DNA from: Desulfovibrio sp. X2
Lineage (GTDB): Bacteria; Desulfobacterota; Desulfovibrionia; Desulfovibrionales; Desulfovibrionaceae
Assembly (NCBI RefSeq): GCF_000422205.1
Contig: NZ_ATHV01000011.1
Location: 1 to 64,000, forward strand
Direction: 5' to 3'
DNA length: 64,000 bases
In this document: in pieces, positions 18,480 to 26,835 of the stretch
Layout of the letters: every line of letters starts with the position of its first letter
Numbering within the stretch: the stretch's first letter is position 1
The notes under the pieces: generated by a model
Told to the model about the DNA's origin: nothing
Database searches by the model: none
The model's input: the letters and a program-made list of their open reading frames with translations, nothing else
Program-made: the position numbers and the translations under genes

Positions 18480-20630
18480 ATGGGCGAGGCACGGCAGATG
18501 TCCCCGCTTTCCGCCGACCAGATAGGGCAGGAAGCCAGGAGTCGGCTCTCCGAAGGGCTCAAGGCGGCTTCGGAGGACATCCTGGAGCGCGTCCTGCAGT
18601 ATGCCGAGCGCCAGGGCTACACCCGCCGCACGACCATGCACCGCGGGGCCTGGGAGATGTCCGTGGAGGGCCTGCGGCGCGCCCTGGTCTCCTCCCTGGT
18701 CGCGGGCAGCCCGCTCGAGTTCGAGCCGGAGGATCGCTTCTCCGAAGGCTCGGCGGCCGATTTCGCCATCGCCGAGGCCCGGGCGCACCGGGGACGGGGC
18801 GTGCCCCTGTCCATGTTCCTCGGACTCTTCAAGTACTACCGCTCGGGCTTTCTCGAGGCCGCGCGCGCCCTCGCCTCCGGGGACGCGGAGGCGGAGGCCT
18901 TCGGCCTGCTCGTGAGCCGCTTCTTCGACCGCGTGGAGCTCGGGATGGTCGAGGAATGGATCGGCCACGGCGCGGACGAGCGCCTGGCCGAGCTGCAGGC
19001 GGCCAACCGCCTCCTGACGAGCGAGAAGAACACCTACCAGGCGGCCTTCGAGAACGCCTTCGCGCCGGTCTTCATCTTCGGTCCCGAGCGCGAGATCCGC
19101 GCCTGCAACCTGGCCGGAGGGCGGCTGATAGCCGACACCATCGACCGTTCGTCGGGCGACTACGGGGAGGTCTGCTCCGAAGCCCTGAAGGACTGTCAAG
19201 GCGACAGGTTCAGCGGCGCCAGGACCGGCGACGTCGTTCCCTGGCTCGCCGAGGGGCTCGAGGCCTTCGTGGAGAGCGGCGAGGATCAGCGCCGCATAGA
19301 GATCGAGCAGCTCGTGGCGGGGGAGCCCCGCACCCTGCAGGTGGCCTTCGCCCGGATGCGCACCGCGAGCAGGGAGCTGGGCGGCGTGGTGGCGGGCATC
19401 ACGGACATCACGCCGCTGCGCGCCCAGGAGCGGGAGGTGCGCGAGGGGCGCACCATGCTGCAGCGCGTCCTGGACGGCATCGGCGCGGGCATCCTGGTGG
19501 TGGATCCGAAGGACATGGGCATCGTCTACTGCAACGAACGGGCGGCGGAGATCGTCGGGCGGAGCAGGAAGGAGCTGCTCGGGACGGGCGCGGTCGCGGT
19601 CGGCTTCCTGGACAACCACAATGCGCCGCTCGGCCTGCAGCCGTTGCTCTCCAAGCCCAGGACCCTGGAGGATCTGCGCCTGAAGAGGCCGGACGGAGCC
19701 ATCATCCCCGTGTCCATGACCGTGCTCACAGCGCCGCTGCAGGGCGAGCTCAAGATCGTCAAGGTCATCTTCGACATCAGCAGGCAGAAGGAGCTCGAGC
19801 GCCGCATACTCAACTCGCAGAAGCTCGAGTCCATCGGCCAGCTGGCCGCGGGCATCGCCCACGAGATCAACACGCCCATCCAGTACATCGGCGGCAACGT
19901 GGACTTCTTCGAATCCGCCTTCTCGGCCTACGAGCGCGCGGTGGAGGGGCTGGCGCGGACGCTCTCAGAGGAGGCCCCGGGCTCTCCCCCGGCCGGGGAG
20001 GCGCTGCGCAGGACCGCGGGCGAGCTCGCCCTCTTCCGCGAGGAGATCCCCCCGGCCCTGGAGCAGACCAAGGGGGGAGTGGAGCGCGTGGCGACCATCG
20101 TGCAGGGCATCCGGCGCTTCTCGCACCCGGGCGGCAACTCCAGGCGGCCCACGGACCTGAACAAGGCCGTGCACACGACCATCGAGGTGGCGCGCAACGA
20201 GTGGAAGCACGTGGCCGACGTGGACCTGGACCTCGCCCCGGACCTGCCCATGGTCTGGTGCAGCCCGGGCGACATCAACCAGGTGCTGCTCAACGTGGTG
20301 GTCAACGCGGCCCACGCCATAGCGGACAAGGTCAAGCACGAGGGCGGCAAGGGGAGCATCCGCATCGCCACGCGCGAGGACGACGGCGCGGTGGTCGTGA
20401 CCCTCGCGGACACCGGCATGGGCATCAAGCCCGAGCACCAGAACAAGATCTTCGACCCCTTCTTCACCACCAAGGCCCCGGGGCTCGGAACCGGGCAGGG
20501 GCTGTCCATCGTCCACGCCATCATCGAGCAGCACCAGGGGAGTATCACCTTCGCGTCCACGCCGGGAGAGGGAACCACCTTCCATATCCGCATCCCCATA
20601 GGCGAGGCTCCGCCCCAGGGAGACGAGTGA
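18480..20630 (+). CDS. PAS-domain sensor histidine kinase (soluble)
   Basis: This 716-aa protein has no membrane segments. An N-terminal helical sensor-like region (about residues 1-170) is followed by two PAS domains (about 185-310 and 320-435). The HisKA histidine is in GIAHEINTPIQYI (about residue 461). The HATPase domain has LLNVVVNAAHAI, DTGMGIKPEH and FDPFFTTK, of the NtrB/cyanobacterial type. The ATG at 18480 follows GGAGGTGAA. Its stop overlaps the start of the next response regulator (TGATG), so the three genes form a coupled signalling unit. Confidence 0.92.
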   Translation: MGEARQMSPLSADQIGQEARSRLSEGLKAASEDILERVLQYAERQGYTRRTTMHRGAWEMSVEGLRRALVSSLVAGSPLEFEPEDRFSEGSAADFAIAEARAHRGRGVPLSMFLGLFKYYRSGFLEAARALASGDAEAEAFGLLVSRFFDRVELGMVEEWIGHGADERLAELQAANRLLTSEKNTYQAAFENAFAPVFIFGPEREIRACNLAGGRLIADTIDRSSGDYGEVCSEALKDCQGDRFSGARTGDVVPWLAEGLEAFVESGEDQRRIEIEQLVAGEPRTLQVAFARMRTASRELGGVVAGITDITPLRAQEREVREGRTMLQRVLDGIGAGILVVDPKDMGIVYCNERAAEIVGRSRKELLGTGAVAVGFLDNHNAPLGLQPLLSKPRTLEDLRLKRPDGAIIPVSMTVLTAPLQGELKIVKVIFDISRQKELERRILNSQKLESIGQLAAGIAHEINTPIQYIGGNVDFFESAFSAYERAVEGLARTLSEEAPGSPPAGEALRRTAGELALFREEIPPALEQTKGGVERVATIVQGIRRFSHPGGNSRRPTDLNKAVHTTIEVARNEWKHVADVDLDLAPDLPMVWCSPGDINQVLLNVVVNAAHAIADKVKHEGGKGSIRIATREDDGAVVVTLADTGMGIKPEHQNKIFDPFFTTKAPGLGTGQGLSIVHAIIEQHQGSITFASTPGEGTTFHIRIPIGEAPPQGDE

Positions 20631-21856
20631 TGGCGCCCAAGGTCCTTTTCGTCGACGACGAGGAGGCCATGCTGGCCATGATCCGCCGCCAGATGCTCCT
20701 GCGCGGCGCGGCCGAGGCGCGCTTCACGGCCAAGGGCGAGGTCGCCCTGGCCTTTCTCGAGGCCGAGCCCTTCGACGTGGTGGTGGCCGACCTGCACATG
20801 CCGGACATGGACGGCGCGGACCTGCTCGCCGAGGTGGCCAGGCTCCAGCCCGGGGCCGCACGCCTGATCCTTTCCGGCGGTTACGATCCGTCCGACATGG
20901 TGCGATACGCTTTGATCGCGCATCAGATCATCCTCAAGCCCGTGACCGTGGACAATCTGCTGGCAACGGTGGACGCCCTGGCGCGGCTCAAGGAGGTCGT
21001 CACCAATCCGGCCCTGGCGGAGATGGTGGGCAGGATGCGCTCCCTGCCCGTGGTCCCGGAGGTCTACCTGCGGCTGCAGAAGCTCCTGTCCAGCGAGACC
21101 GTGAGCCTCGAGGACGTGGGCGAGGTCATCGCCCTGGACCCGGGCCTGACCACGACCATCCTGCGCCTGTGCAACTCCGCCTTCTTCGGCCAGGGCAGGG
21201 AGATCACCAGTCCGGTGCAGGCCGTGCGCCTGCTGGGTACGGAGATCATCAAGGCCCTGGCCCTGTTCGGCGGGCTGTTCCGCACCCTGTCGCCCGTGGA
21301 GGCCGCGGCCGCGGAGCTTTCGAACGTCTGGCGCCACTCCCTGCGCACCGCGGGCTGCGCGCGCAACATCGCCCTTGCCGCGCGCGGCGGGGTGAAGTTC
21401 TCGGAGCAGTGCTTCCTCGCCGGGCTGCTGCACGACATCGGCAAGATCCTGTTCATGGACAACTTTCCCGAGGAATACGGCAAGATCCAGGTCTGGGCCA
21501 GAGAGCGGCAGGCCTCCCTGCACCGCCTGGAGCGGGAGGAGTTCGGCGTCTGCCATGCCGAGATCGGCGCCTATCTCATGGGGCTCTGGGCGCTGTCCCC
21601 GGAGGTCACGCAGGCCGTGGCCTTCCACCACGACCTCGCCGGGAGCGGGGAACCGGCCCTGGACATCCTGGCCGTGCTGCACGCGGCCGACGTCCTGGAA
21701 CGCGAGATATCGGGCGGACAGGGCGAGGACGACAGGTTTGACGAGGGCTATCTGGCCGCCGCCGGATGCCTGGAGCATCTGGACGAGTGGCGGCGGATAT
21801 GCAGGGAGAACCTGGGCGAGGAACAGACAGAGGACCAGAACGGGGGAGAGACGTGA
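20630..21856 (+). CDS. Response regulator with HDOD output domain
   Basis: This 408-aa protein has a receiver domain at about residues 1-125, with acceptor Asp in VVVADLHMPDMDG. An HDOD domain (about 140-340) contains LRLCNSAFFGQ and AGLLHDIGKILFMDNFPEEY. It is translationally coupled to the kinase upstream (ATG inside the TGA) and to the next regulator downstream (GTGA). It probably receives phosphate from the kinase at 18480. Confidence 0.92.
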   Translation: MAPKVLFVDDEEAMLAMIRRQMLLRGAAEARFTAKGEVALAFLEAEPFDVVVADLHMPDMDGADLLAEVARLQPGAARLILSGGYDPSDMVRYALIAHQIILKPVTVDNLLATVDALARLKEVVTNPALAEMVGRMRSLPVVPEVYLRLQKLLSSETVSLEDVGEVIALDPGLTTTILRLCNSAFFGQGREITSPVQAVRLLGTEIIKALALFGGLFRTLSPVEAAAAELSNVWRHSLRTAGCARNIALAARGGVKFSEQCFLAGLLHDIGKILFMDNFPEEYGKIQVWARERQASLHRLEREEFGVCHAEIGAYLMGLWALSPEVTQAVAFHHDLAGSGEPALDILAVLHAADVLEREISGGQGEDDRFDEGYLAAAGCLEHLDEWRRICRENLGEEQTEDQNGGET

Positions 21857-23022
21857 ACCGCCGCATCCTGTTCATCGACGACGACGAGAACATCCTGGCC
21901 ACCTTCCGCCGCAGCCTCGCGGGCCGCTTCGAGGTGGTGACCACGCAAAGCCCCATGGACGGCCTGGCCAGGCTGCAGGTGGAGGAACCCTACGCCGTGG
22001 TCGTGGCCGACCAGCGCATGCCCGAGATGGACGGCATCGAGCTGCTGGCCAAGGTGGCCAAGCTCTGCCCGGACACGGTGCGCATCATGCTCACGGGCTA
22101 CGCCGAGCTCGAGACCGCCATCCTGGCGGTGAACGAGGGCAGCGTCTTCCGTTTCCTGACCAAGCCCTGCGAGACGCGCGTGCTCGGCCAGGTGCTGGAC
22201 GCGGCGCTCGAGCAGTACCGCCTGGTGACCTCGGAGAAGGTCTTCCTGCGCAAGACGCTCAAGGGCTGCGTCGAGCTCCTGGCCGAGATCGTCTCGCTCT
22301 CCAACCCGGAGGCTTACGGCCGCGCCGAGCGGGCCAAGCGGCTCATCCGCGAGCTGCACAAGCGCCGGGGGCTGCCCGCCTTCTGGAAGGTGGAGACCGC
22401 GGCCATGCTCTCGCAGATCGGCCTGATCTTCCTGCCGCCGGAGCTGGTGGAAAAGGCGCAGAAGCTCGGTGAGGAAAAGGACGTGCAGCTATCGGCCACC
22501 GAGCTGCGCGACTACTCCGTGCACACGGAGCTCGCGGCCCAGCTCCTGGGCAAGATCCCCTACCTCGAGGACGTGGGCGCGATCATCAAGCTGCAGGACA
22601 CCCTGCTCTCCGCCGCGCCGGACATGCCCCTGGGCGCCAGGGCGCTGAAGCTGGCCCTGGACTACGACACCCTCGCCCAGGCGGGCGTCGAGCGGCACGA
22701 CGCCCTGGACACCATGCGCGGGCGCGACGGCTGGTACGACATGGATCTCTTTCCGGCCTTCGAGCGGGCCGTGTGCGACGACACGGGCTTCGCCCGGCGC
22801 AAGCTGCCGCTCTCCGCCCTCCGGCCGGGCATGGTCCTGCAGGAGGAGCTGGTGGCGGACAACGGCGTGCTGCTCATGGTCACGGACCAGGAGCTGACCG
22901 AGGCCACGCTGCTCAAGCTGGCCAACTTCCGCAAGTCCCACGCCCTGAAGCCCGAGATCAACGTGCTCGTGCCCCTGGCGCAGATCGACGAGGTGGACGG
23001 CAGCGTGAAGCACCTGCTGTAG
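21853..23022 (+). CDS. Response regulator with degenerate HD-type domain
   Basis: In this 389-aa protein, the receiver domain (about residues 1-120) has acceptor Asp in VVVADQRMPEMDG and Lys in FLTKPCE, of the RpfG type. The following helical domain aligns with HD-GYP proteins. The metal-binding HD of the usual AMLHDIGKI is replaced by AMLSQIGLI, and no GYP motif is present, so c-di-GMP hydrolysis is not expected. The start is GTG at 21853, overlapping the previous stop by 4 bases. It may act as a binding or scaffold output for the same kinase. Confidence 0.85.
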   Translation: MNRRILFIDDDENILATFRRSLAGRFEVVTTQSPMDGLARLQVEEPYAVVVADQRMPEMDGIELLAKVAKLCPDTVRIMLTGYAELETAILAVNEGSVFRFLTKPCETRVLGQVLDAALEQYRLVTSEKVFLRKTLKGCVELLAEIVSLSNPEAYGRAERAKRLIRELHKRRGLPAFWKVETAAMLSQIGLIFLPPELVEKAQKLGEEKDVQLSATELRDYSVHTELAAQLLGKIPYLEDVGAIIKLQDTLLSAAPDMPLGARALKLALDYDTLAQAGVERHDALDTMRGRDGWYDMDLFPAFERAVCDDTGFARRKLPLSALRPGMVLQEELVADNGVLLMVTDQELTEATLLKLANFRKSHALKPEINVLVPLAQIDEVDGSVKHLL

Positions 23023-23186
23023 ATGCGCCCGGGCGGCGCAAGGCCCGGTCCGCGTGCGGCCCGGGGCCCGGGGGCGCAAGACCGCGCCGGGCCGCGCGGT
23101 CGCGCAGGGAGGCCGCGGTGCGGGCCGAAGCAGGAGAGAAGGAAGAAAACGGTCGCCCGGCAGGGCAGGGGAGAAGGGGAAGGGGC

Positions 23187-23519
23187 CTAGTGCTTGGCCC
23201 AGCCTTCCTCGACGCCGGTTCCGGCGATGTCCACGTCCAGGATCTTGCGCGGGCGGACGCCCATGCGGTTCTGGTAGCCCGCACGGCGGACCTTGACCCG
23301 GCCGACCTTCTGGTAGAGCATTTCGAGCGCGGTGCGGATCTCGTCCTGGGCGTGGTTGGTCAGGGCCAGCCCGGCCTTGCCCACGTCGTCGATGAAGACG
23401 CGCCGCGGTTCCTGGTCGTCGATGCCGATGTCGACAAAGGTGGCGAAATATTTTTCGAGCGGCACGAGCACGTTCTCGATGAGCTCGAGAAGGTCCTCTT
23501 CGTAGATTTCCTGTTCCAT
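23187..23519 (-). CDS. Small conserved-looking hypothetical protein (110 aa)
   Basis: The family is not recognised. It is an acidic, soluble protein with an N-terminal helix EEDLLELIENVLVPLEKYF, then mixed strands, and no cysteines or catalytic signature. The ATG at 23519 has a GGGAGG site at good spacing. It is divergent from the VanZ-like gene, whose proposed start is only 31 bp away. A purine-rich stretch with no gene lies between it and the response regulator (about 23120-23186). Confidence 0.7.
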   Translation of the reverse strand: MEQEIYEEDLLELIENVLVPLEKYFATFVDIGIDDQEPRRVFIDDVGKAGLALTNHAQDEIRTALEMLYQKVGRVKVRRAGYQNRMGVRPRKILDVDIAGTGVEEGWAKH

Positions 23520-23550
23520 CAAAACCTCCGGGAAGGATCGGCTGCGCAAA

Positions 23551-23958
23551 ATGTACCTTGAACCACGGCAAATGCAAGGGGCGGGGCTTGCCGCCGCCCG
23601 CAGCGGGAGGCGGCGCCGCGCGCGCACCGTCTGGCTCGTCTCGCTGCTCGTCACCGCCGTCGGCGCGCTCTTCCCGCACGGCAGCCTGCCGCCGGGCCAT
23701 TTCCTGCGGGTGGGCTACGACCACTGGGCCCACTCCCTGGACTGGGCCTGGCTGACGGCCCTGCCCTTCCTCTTCCTGCACCGCAGCCGGGCCCTGACCA
23801 TGTCCCTCGGGCTCGTCGGCTTCGGCCTGCTCATCGAGGTGCTGCAGTTCTTCGTGCCCGGCCGGGGCTGCCAGCTCAGCGACCTGGCGAGCGACATCGT
23901 GGGCGCGGCCATCGGGGTCTGCGCCGGGCTGCTCCTGCAGCGCCATTTCCAGGAATGA
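23551..23958 (+). CDS. VanZ-like family membrane protein
   Basis: This 135-aa protein has about four hydrophobic segments and the VanZ-like signature IEVLQFFVPGRGCQLSDLASDIVGAAIG (split here over about residues 92-119). VanZ-like proteins are small membrane proteins of mostly unknown role. The start is uncertain: the ATG at 23551 has only a distant GGAAGG, and the ATG at 23572 is an alternative that leaves an arginine-rich leader. No partner genes are adjacent. Confidence 0.8.
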   Translation: MYLEPRQMQGAGLAAARSGRRRRARTVWLVSLLVTAVGALFPHGSLPPGHFLRVGYDHWAHSLDWAWLTALPFLFLHRSRALTMSLGLVGFGLLIEVLQFFVPGRGCQLSDLASDIVGAAIGVCAGLLLQRHFQE

Positions 23959-24005
23959 TCGCGGAGAATTGATCCTGCCGGGCCCAGGGGCTGTCCGGCC
24001 AGGGC

Positions 24006-24332
24006 TCAGACCAGGTTCAGCGGGTCGTCCTCGGCCCGGCCCCCGCGCCTGAACACGAGCAGGGCGACCGGCACGTCGCTGCCCGCCGCTTCCGGCGCGT
24101 CCGCCGGAACCTCGTCCACGTCCATCTCCCACTCGCCGCCGACGCCCAGGGCGTTGGTGATCTCCAGCACCATCTTGGCCCGCACCAGGAAGCGGACCTC
24201 GTCCGCGACGCTCTGCTCGAGCACGGACTGCATGTGCGGGATCATGCCGCAGGCCACCTTGCGCAGGTCGTGCGCGCCGTGGAGGCCGGTGGGCGGGGCG
24301 ATGAGCGGGGTCAGCTGTGTCGGGGGCGTCAT
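24006..24332 (-). CDS. Hypothetical protein (108 aa)
   Basis: The family is not recognised. The N-terminal half is helical (PHMQSVLEQSVADEVRFLVRAK), followed by an acidic linker rich in Asp, Glu and Pro and a short strand-forming end. There is no signal peptide. The ATG at 24332 follows AAAGGAA. It is convergent with the VanZ-like gene, with only about 47 bp between stops. Confidence 0.6.
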   Translation of the reverse strand: MTPPTQLTPLIAPPTGLHGAHDLRKVACGMIPHMQSVLEQSVADEVRFLVRAKMVLEITNALGVGGEWEMDVDEVPADAPEAAGSDVPVALLVFRRGGRAEDDPLNLV

Positions 24333-24466
24333 GGGCGTTCCTTTGCGTGTCCTGTGCGCGGCGGCGGCACGTACCGCGCCGCCTGGGCCTGCGCGAGAAG
24401 TAGCCGGGCCCGCGGATTATGGCAAGGGGGCGTCTTTGGAGCTGTTTTTGCCGCGATATGAATTAT

Positions 24467-24483
24467 TTTTTTGTAATACAAAA
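24467..24483. promoter_or_regulatory. AT-rich palindrome, possible regulator site
   Basis: TTTTTGTA and TACAAAAA arms flank a single central base. It sits in an AT-rich patch about 190 bp upstream of the small gene at 24671. It could be an operator or an HNS-like/UP-element region; no family is assigned. Confidence 0.35.
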
Positions 24484-24621
24484 AGATATTCAATAATGCT
24501 CATAAAAGAAATCGCTGGAGCCTTTCCGCAGGTCGTGCCCGGACTGCAGGGGCAAGGCCCGTTCCCGCGGCGTTGCCATGCGGGAATGTAGGCGGAATGG
24601 GAGGTTCGTCTGGCGCATATC

Positions 24622-24649
24622 TTGACACCATTTTCAAAAAACGTAATGC
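24622..24649 (+). promoter_or_regulatory. Candidate sigma-70 promoter for the 79-aa gene
   Basis: TTGACA (24622-24627), a 16-bp spacer, and TAATGC (24644-24649). This would start transcription near 24656, just ahead of the AGGGGG ribosome site and the ATG at 24671, giving a very short leader. Confidence 0.55.
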
Positions 24650-24670
24650 ATTTCGCAAGCCAAGGGGGAC

Positions 24671-24910
24671 ATGATGACCAGAAAAGTCCGCTCCGTGCGG
24701 GTTTCCGAGGAGCTGGCCGCGCTCGATCTGTCCGGCATCGTGCGCGAGTGCGAGCGCTACCTGCGGGACCTCGAGTCCGCGACCCTGCTGCACAACTCCG
24801 GCAACAAGGAGGCCGCCGAGGCCCTGCTCAAGGCGCGGCAGGCGGACCTGGGGCGCAAGATCGGCAAGAAGGTCTGGGAGGCCAGGATCGCCGAGCAGGA
24901 GAAAAAATAA
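24671..24910 (+). CDS. Small hypothetical protein (79 aa)
   Basis: It is not recognised. It is predicted mostly helical and highly charged. The N-terminal RKVRSVRVSEELAAL is basic and strand-helix-like, reminiscent of small ribbon-helix-helix proteins, but I cannot assign that family. It has an AGGGGG ribosome site and a candidate promoter of its own, which support it being real. Two consecutive ATG codons leave the start ambiguous by one residue. Confidence 0.65.
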   Translation: MMTRKVRSVRVSEELAALDLSGIVRECERYLRDLESATLLHNSGNKEAAEALLKARQADLGRKIGKKVWEARIAEQEKK

Positions 24911-25103
24911 CCCTCCGCGCCGCCGCGTCTTCCGCCGGGTGCAGCCGTCCTGTCCCGCGCCGCCTCCCCACGCTTCCCGGCCTTGCAATTGACTGTTTTT
25001 TCGGACGAAACCCGTCCTGTCCCGGCGGTCCGGATTTGACATCCGCACCTTCCTGATGGCAAATTTTCCGACCTCCGCGGTCCGCACGAAAGGAGGGGGA
25101 AAC

Positions 25104-26093
25104 GTGAAGGACTCGCTGTTCCAGCTCGCCGACCAGTCGCAGATAGCTGTCTGGCTTCTGATCGTCGCCGCTCTTCTCGTCCTGGCCGTGATCCTGGCGC
25201 GCAGGCTGCGCCACGGCGACCAGGATCTCAATCCGCTGCTCGTCAACCAGCCGGAAGGGATCCTCGACATCCTGCGGCAGGCCGCGGTGCGCAAGCACCG
25301 CTTCGAGATGCGCATCCGCCACGGCCTGCTCGAGGACCGTCTGCTCTCCACCATGGTCCTGGACGTCACCCCGGACAGGATGACCGTGGAACTGCCCGCC
25401 AACGTCCGGCCCAGCAAGGTCCTCGTGGGACTCACCGCCGAGGGCTACGTGACCGGCAAGACCCAGCAGGGCATGAGCTTCTACAGCTTCCGCACCCAGA
25501 TCCTCGACGTGGGCCACAAGGCCGAGGACCAGGGCTACGTGGTCCTGGCCGTGCCCGCGGAGATGCAGCTCTACTCCCGCCGCTCCGCGCTGCGCACCGT
25601 GGTGCCGGACGGCTACCTCCTCGGCGTGCAGGCCTGGACCCCCGGGCCGATGGCCTCCGGCGAGCCGCTCGAGCCCGCGACGCTCGGCAAGCCGCTGCTC
25701 TCCTGGCGCAAGGGCCAGGGCGGGAGCGTGCGCCTGCTGGACCTCTCGGGCAACGGCCTGCGCCTGGGCAACGTGCCCGTGCCGCCCGGCGGGCGGGACA
25801 TGGCCGAGGTCAGCCGCCACGTCGTGGTCTGCCTCGACCTGACCGACCCCGGCAGCGGCGATCCCGCCCGCCACTGGCTTGCCTGCGAGGTGCGCAACGA
25901 GTCGCCGCGCAGGGAAGGCTACGAGGACGTGGGGTTGCGCATCGAGGGCTTCGCCGTGGACGAGGGCGAGGGGAGGCTCGTCTGGCAGAGGCTCGAGGGC
26001 GGCAGCGAGGTGCCGGTGCTCGGGGGCTGGGTCTTCCGCTACCATCTCATCGCGCACCGCCAGGCCATCGCCGAGGCGGAGCGGGGCGCCTGA
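25104..26093 (+). CDS. PilZ-domain c-di-GMP-binding protein with N-terminal membrane anchor
   Basis: This 329-aa protein has one transmembrane helix at about residues 14-33, then a YcgR-like N-terminal beta domain (about 50-155). A PilZ domain has the c-di-GMP switch motif RRSALR (about 173-178) and DLSGNGLRL (about 229-237). YcgR-like proteins adjust motility when c-di-GMP rises. GTG at 25104 is chosen for its strong AGGAGGGGG site; an ATG at 25056 lacks one. It is convergent with a TPR gene and close to a second PilZ gene. Confidence 0.85.
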   Translation: MKDSLFQLADQSQIAVWLLIVAALLVLAVILARRLRHGDQDLNPLLVNQPEGILDILRQAAVRKHRFEMRIRHGLLEDRLLSTMVLDVTPDRMTVELPANVRPSKVLVGLTAEGYVTGKTQQGMSFYSFRTQILDVGHKAEDQGYVVLAVPAEMQLYSRRSALRTVVPDGYLLGVQAWTPGPMASGEPLEPATLGKPLLSWRKGQGGSVRLLDLSGNGLRLGNVPVPPGGRDMAEVSRHVVVCLDLTDPGSGDPARHWLACEVRNESPRREGYEDVGLRIEGFAVDEGEGRLVWQRLEGGSEVPVLGGWVFRYHLIAHRQAIAEAERGA

Positions 26094-26110
26094 GCCGACG
26101 GGGCCGACGG

Positions 26111-26129
26111 GGCCGGGACGGGCCCGGCC
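26111..26129. terminator. Hairpin between convergent PilZ and TPR genes
   Basis: GGCCGGG and CCCGGCC arms flank an ACGGG loop. It abuts the stop of the TPR gene. No T tract is present. Confidence 0.45.
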
Positions 26130-26816
26130 TCAGCGCCTGGCGTCGAGGTAGCGCAGGAAGGCCTGGGCCTCGGGAAAGTCGGGCCGCCGCGCGAGGCATT
26201 CCTCGAGCAGGTTGCGGCACTCGTCCATCTCTCCCTTCTCGAAATAGGCGCGGGCCATGTTGAAGAGCAGGTGCTCGTCCTCCGGCGTGGCTCGGACGGC
26301 CTTGTGGTAGTGCTCGAGCGCGCCGTCCAGGTCCTTCTGCTTGCGCAGCGCGATGCCCAGGACGTTGCACTCCCTGGTCTGGCGCAGGATGATGTCGCGC
26401 GGCCGGTCCACGGCCTTGCGCAGCAGGCTGCGCGCCGCGGCGAACTTGCCGCTCCCGGCGCCGGGGACGGATATCTGCAGGGCCTTGAGCAGACCCTTCT
26501 CCTCGGGGGCAACGGCGGAGAGGTCGACGAGCGCGTCCTCCTCGCCCAGCTTGGCGCTGAGCGAGCGCACCAGGGGCTCGATGTACTGGGCCCAGATCTC
26601 GGGCTCGGGGGCGTAGATCCCGTCGAATTCGCCGCCGGGGATGATGCGCTTGATGCTCGAGACCTGCATGCGGTCGTTCAGGGCGTGGACGTGGTACTGC
26701 GTTCCCACGCGCACCGCGAACCAGAGCAGGCGCTCGCGGTCCTCGCGGGCCGAGCCGCCCATGCCGCGCACGCGCTCCGTGTAGGTGGCGTAGGCCCCGG
26801 ATATCTCGGCGTCCAC
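26130..26816 (-). CDS. TPR-repeat protein
   Basis: This 228-aa protein has an N-terminal half of unknown fold and a C-terminal half with two to three tetratricopeptide units, for example NVLGIALRKQKDLDGALEHY and NMARAYFEKGEMDECRNLL (about residues 150-220). TPR domains bind protein partners. The start is GTG at 26816 with a GGGAGACG site. It lies 19 bp downstream of the PilZ gene, so the two are probably cotranscribed and may act together. Confidence 0.8.
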   Translation of the reverse strand: MDAEISGAYATYTERVRGMGGSAREDRERLLWFAVRVGTQYHVHALNDRMQVSSIKRIIPGGEFDGIYAPEPEIWAQYIEPLVRSLSAKLGEEDALVDLSAVAPEEKGLLKALQISVPGAGSGKFAAARSLLRKAVDRPRDIILRQTRECNVLGIALRKQKDLDGALEHYHKAVRATPEDEHLLFNMARAYFEKGEMDECRNLLEECLARRPDFPEAQAFLRYLDARR

Positions 26817-26835
26817 CCCGTCTCCCGTTTCTGGC

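Larger units (their letters stand above)
24333..24670. other. AT-rich control region between two small genes
   Basis: No gene is seen. AT content rises sharply at about 24430-24510 and 24620-24660, against a GC-rich background. The first part holds a palindrome (24465-24483) and the second a sigma-70-like promoter (24622-24649). Confidence 0.5.

Noticed and set aside
13590-19862. Very long open frame on the minus strand (about 2,090 codons)
   Set aside because: It is antisense to malate synthase and both kinase genes, its product is low-complexity His/Arg/Gly-rich, and it results from GC-rich codon bias on the opposite strand.
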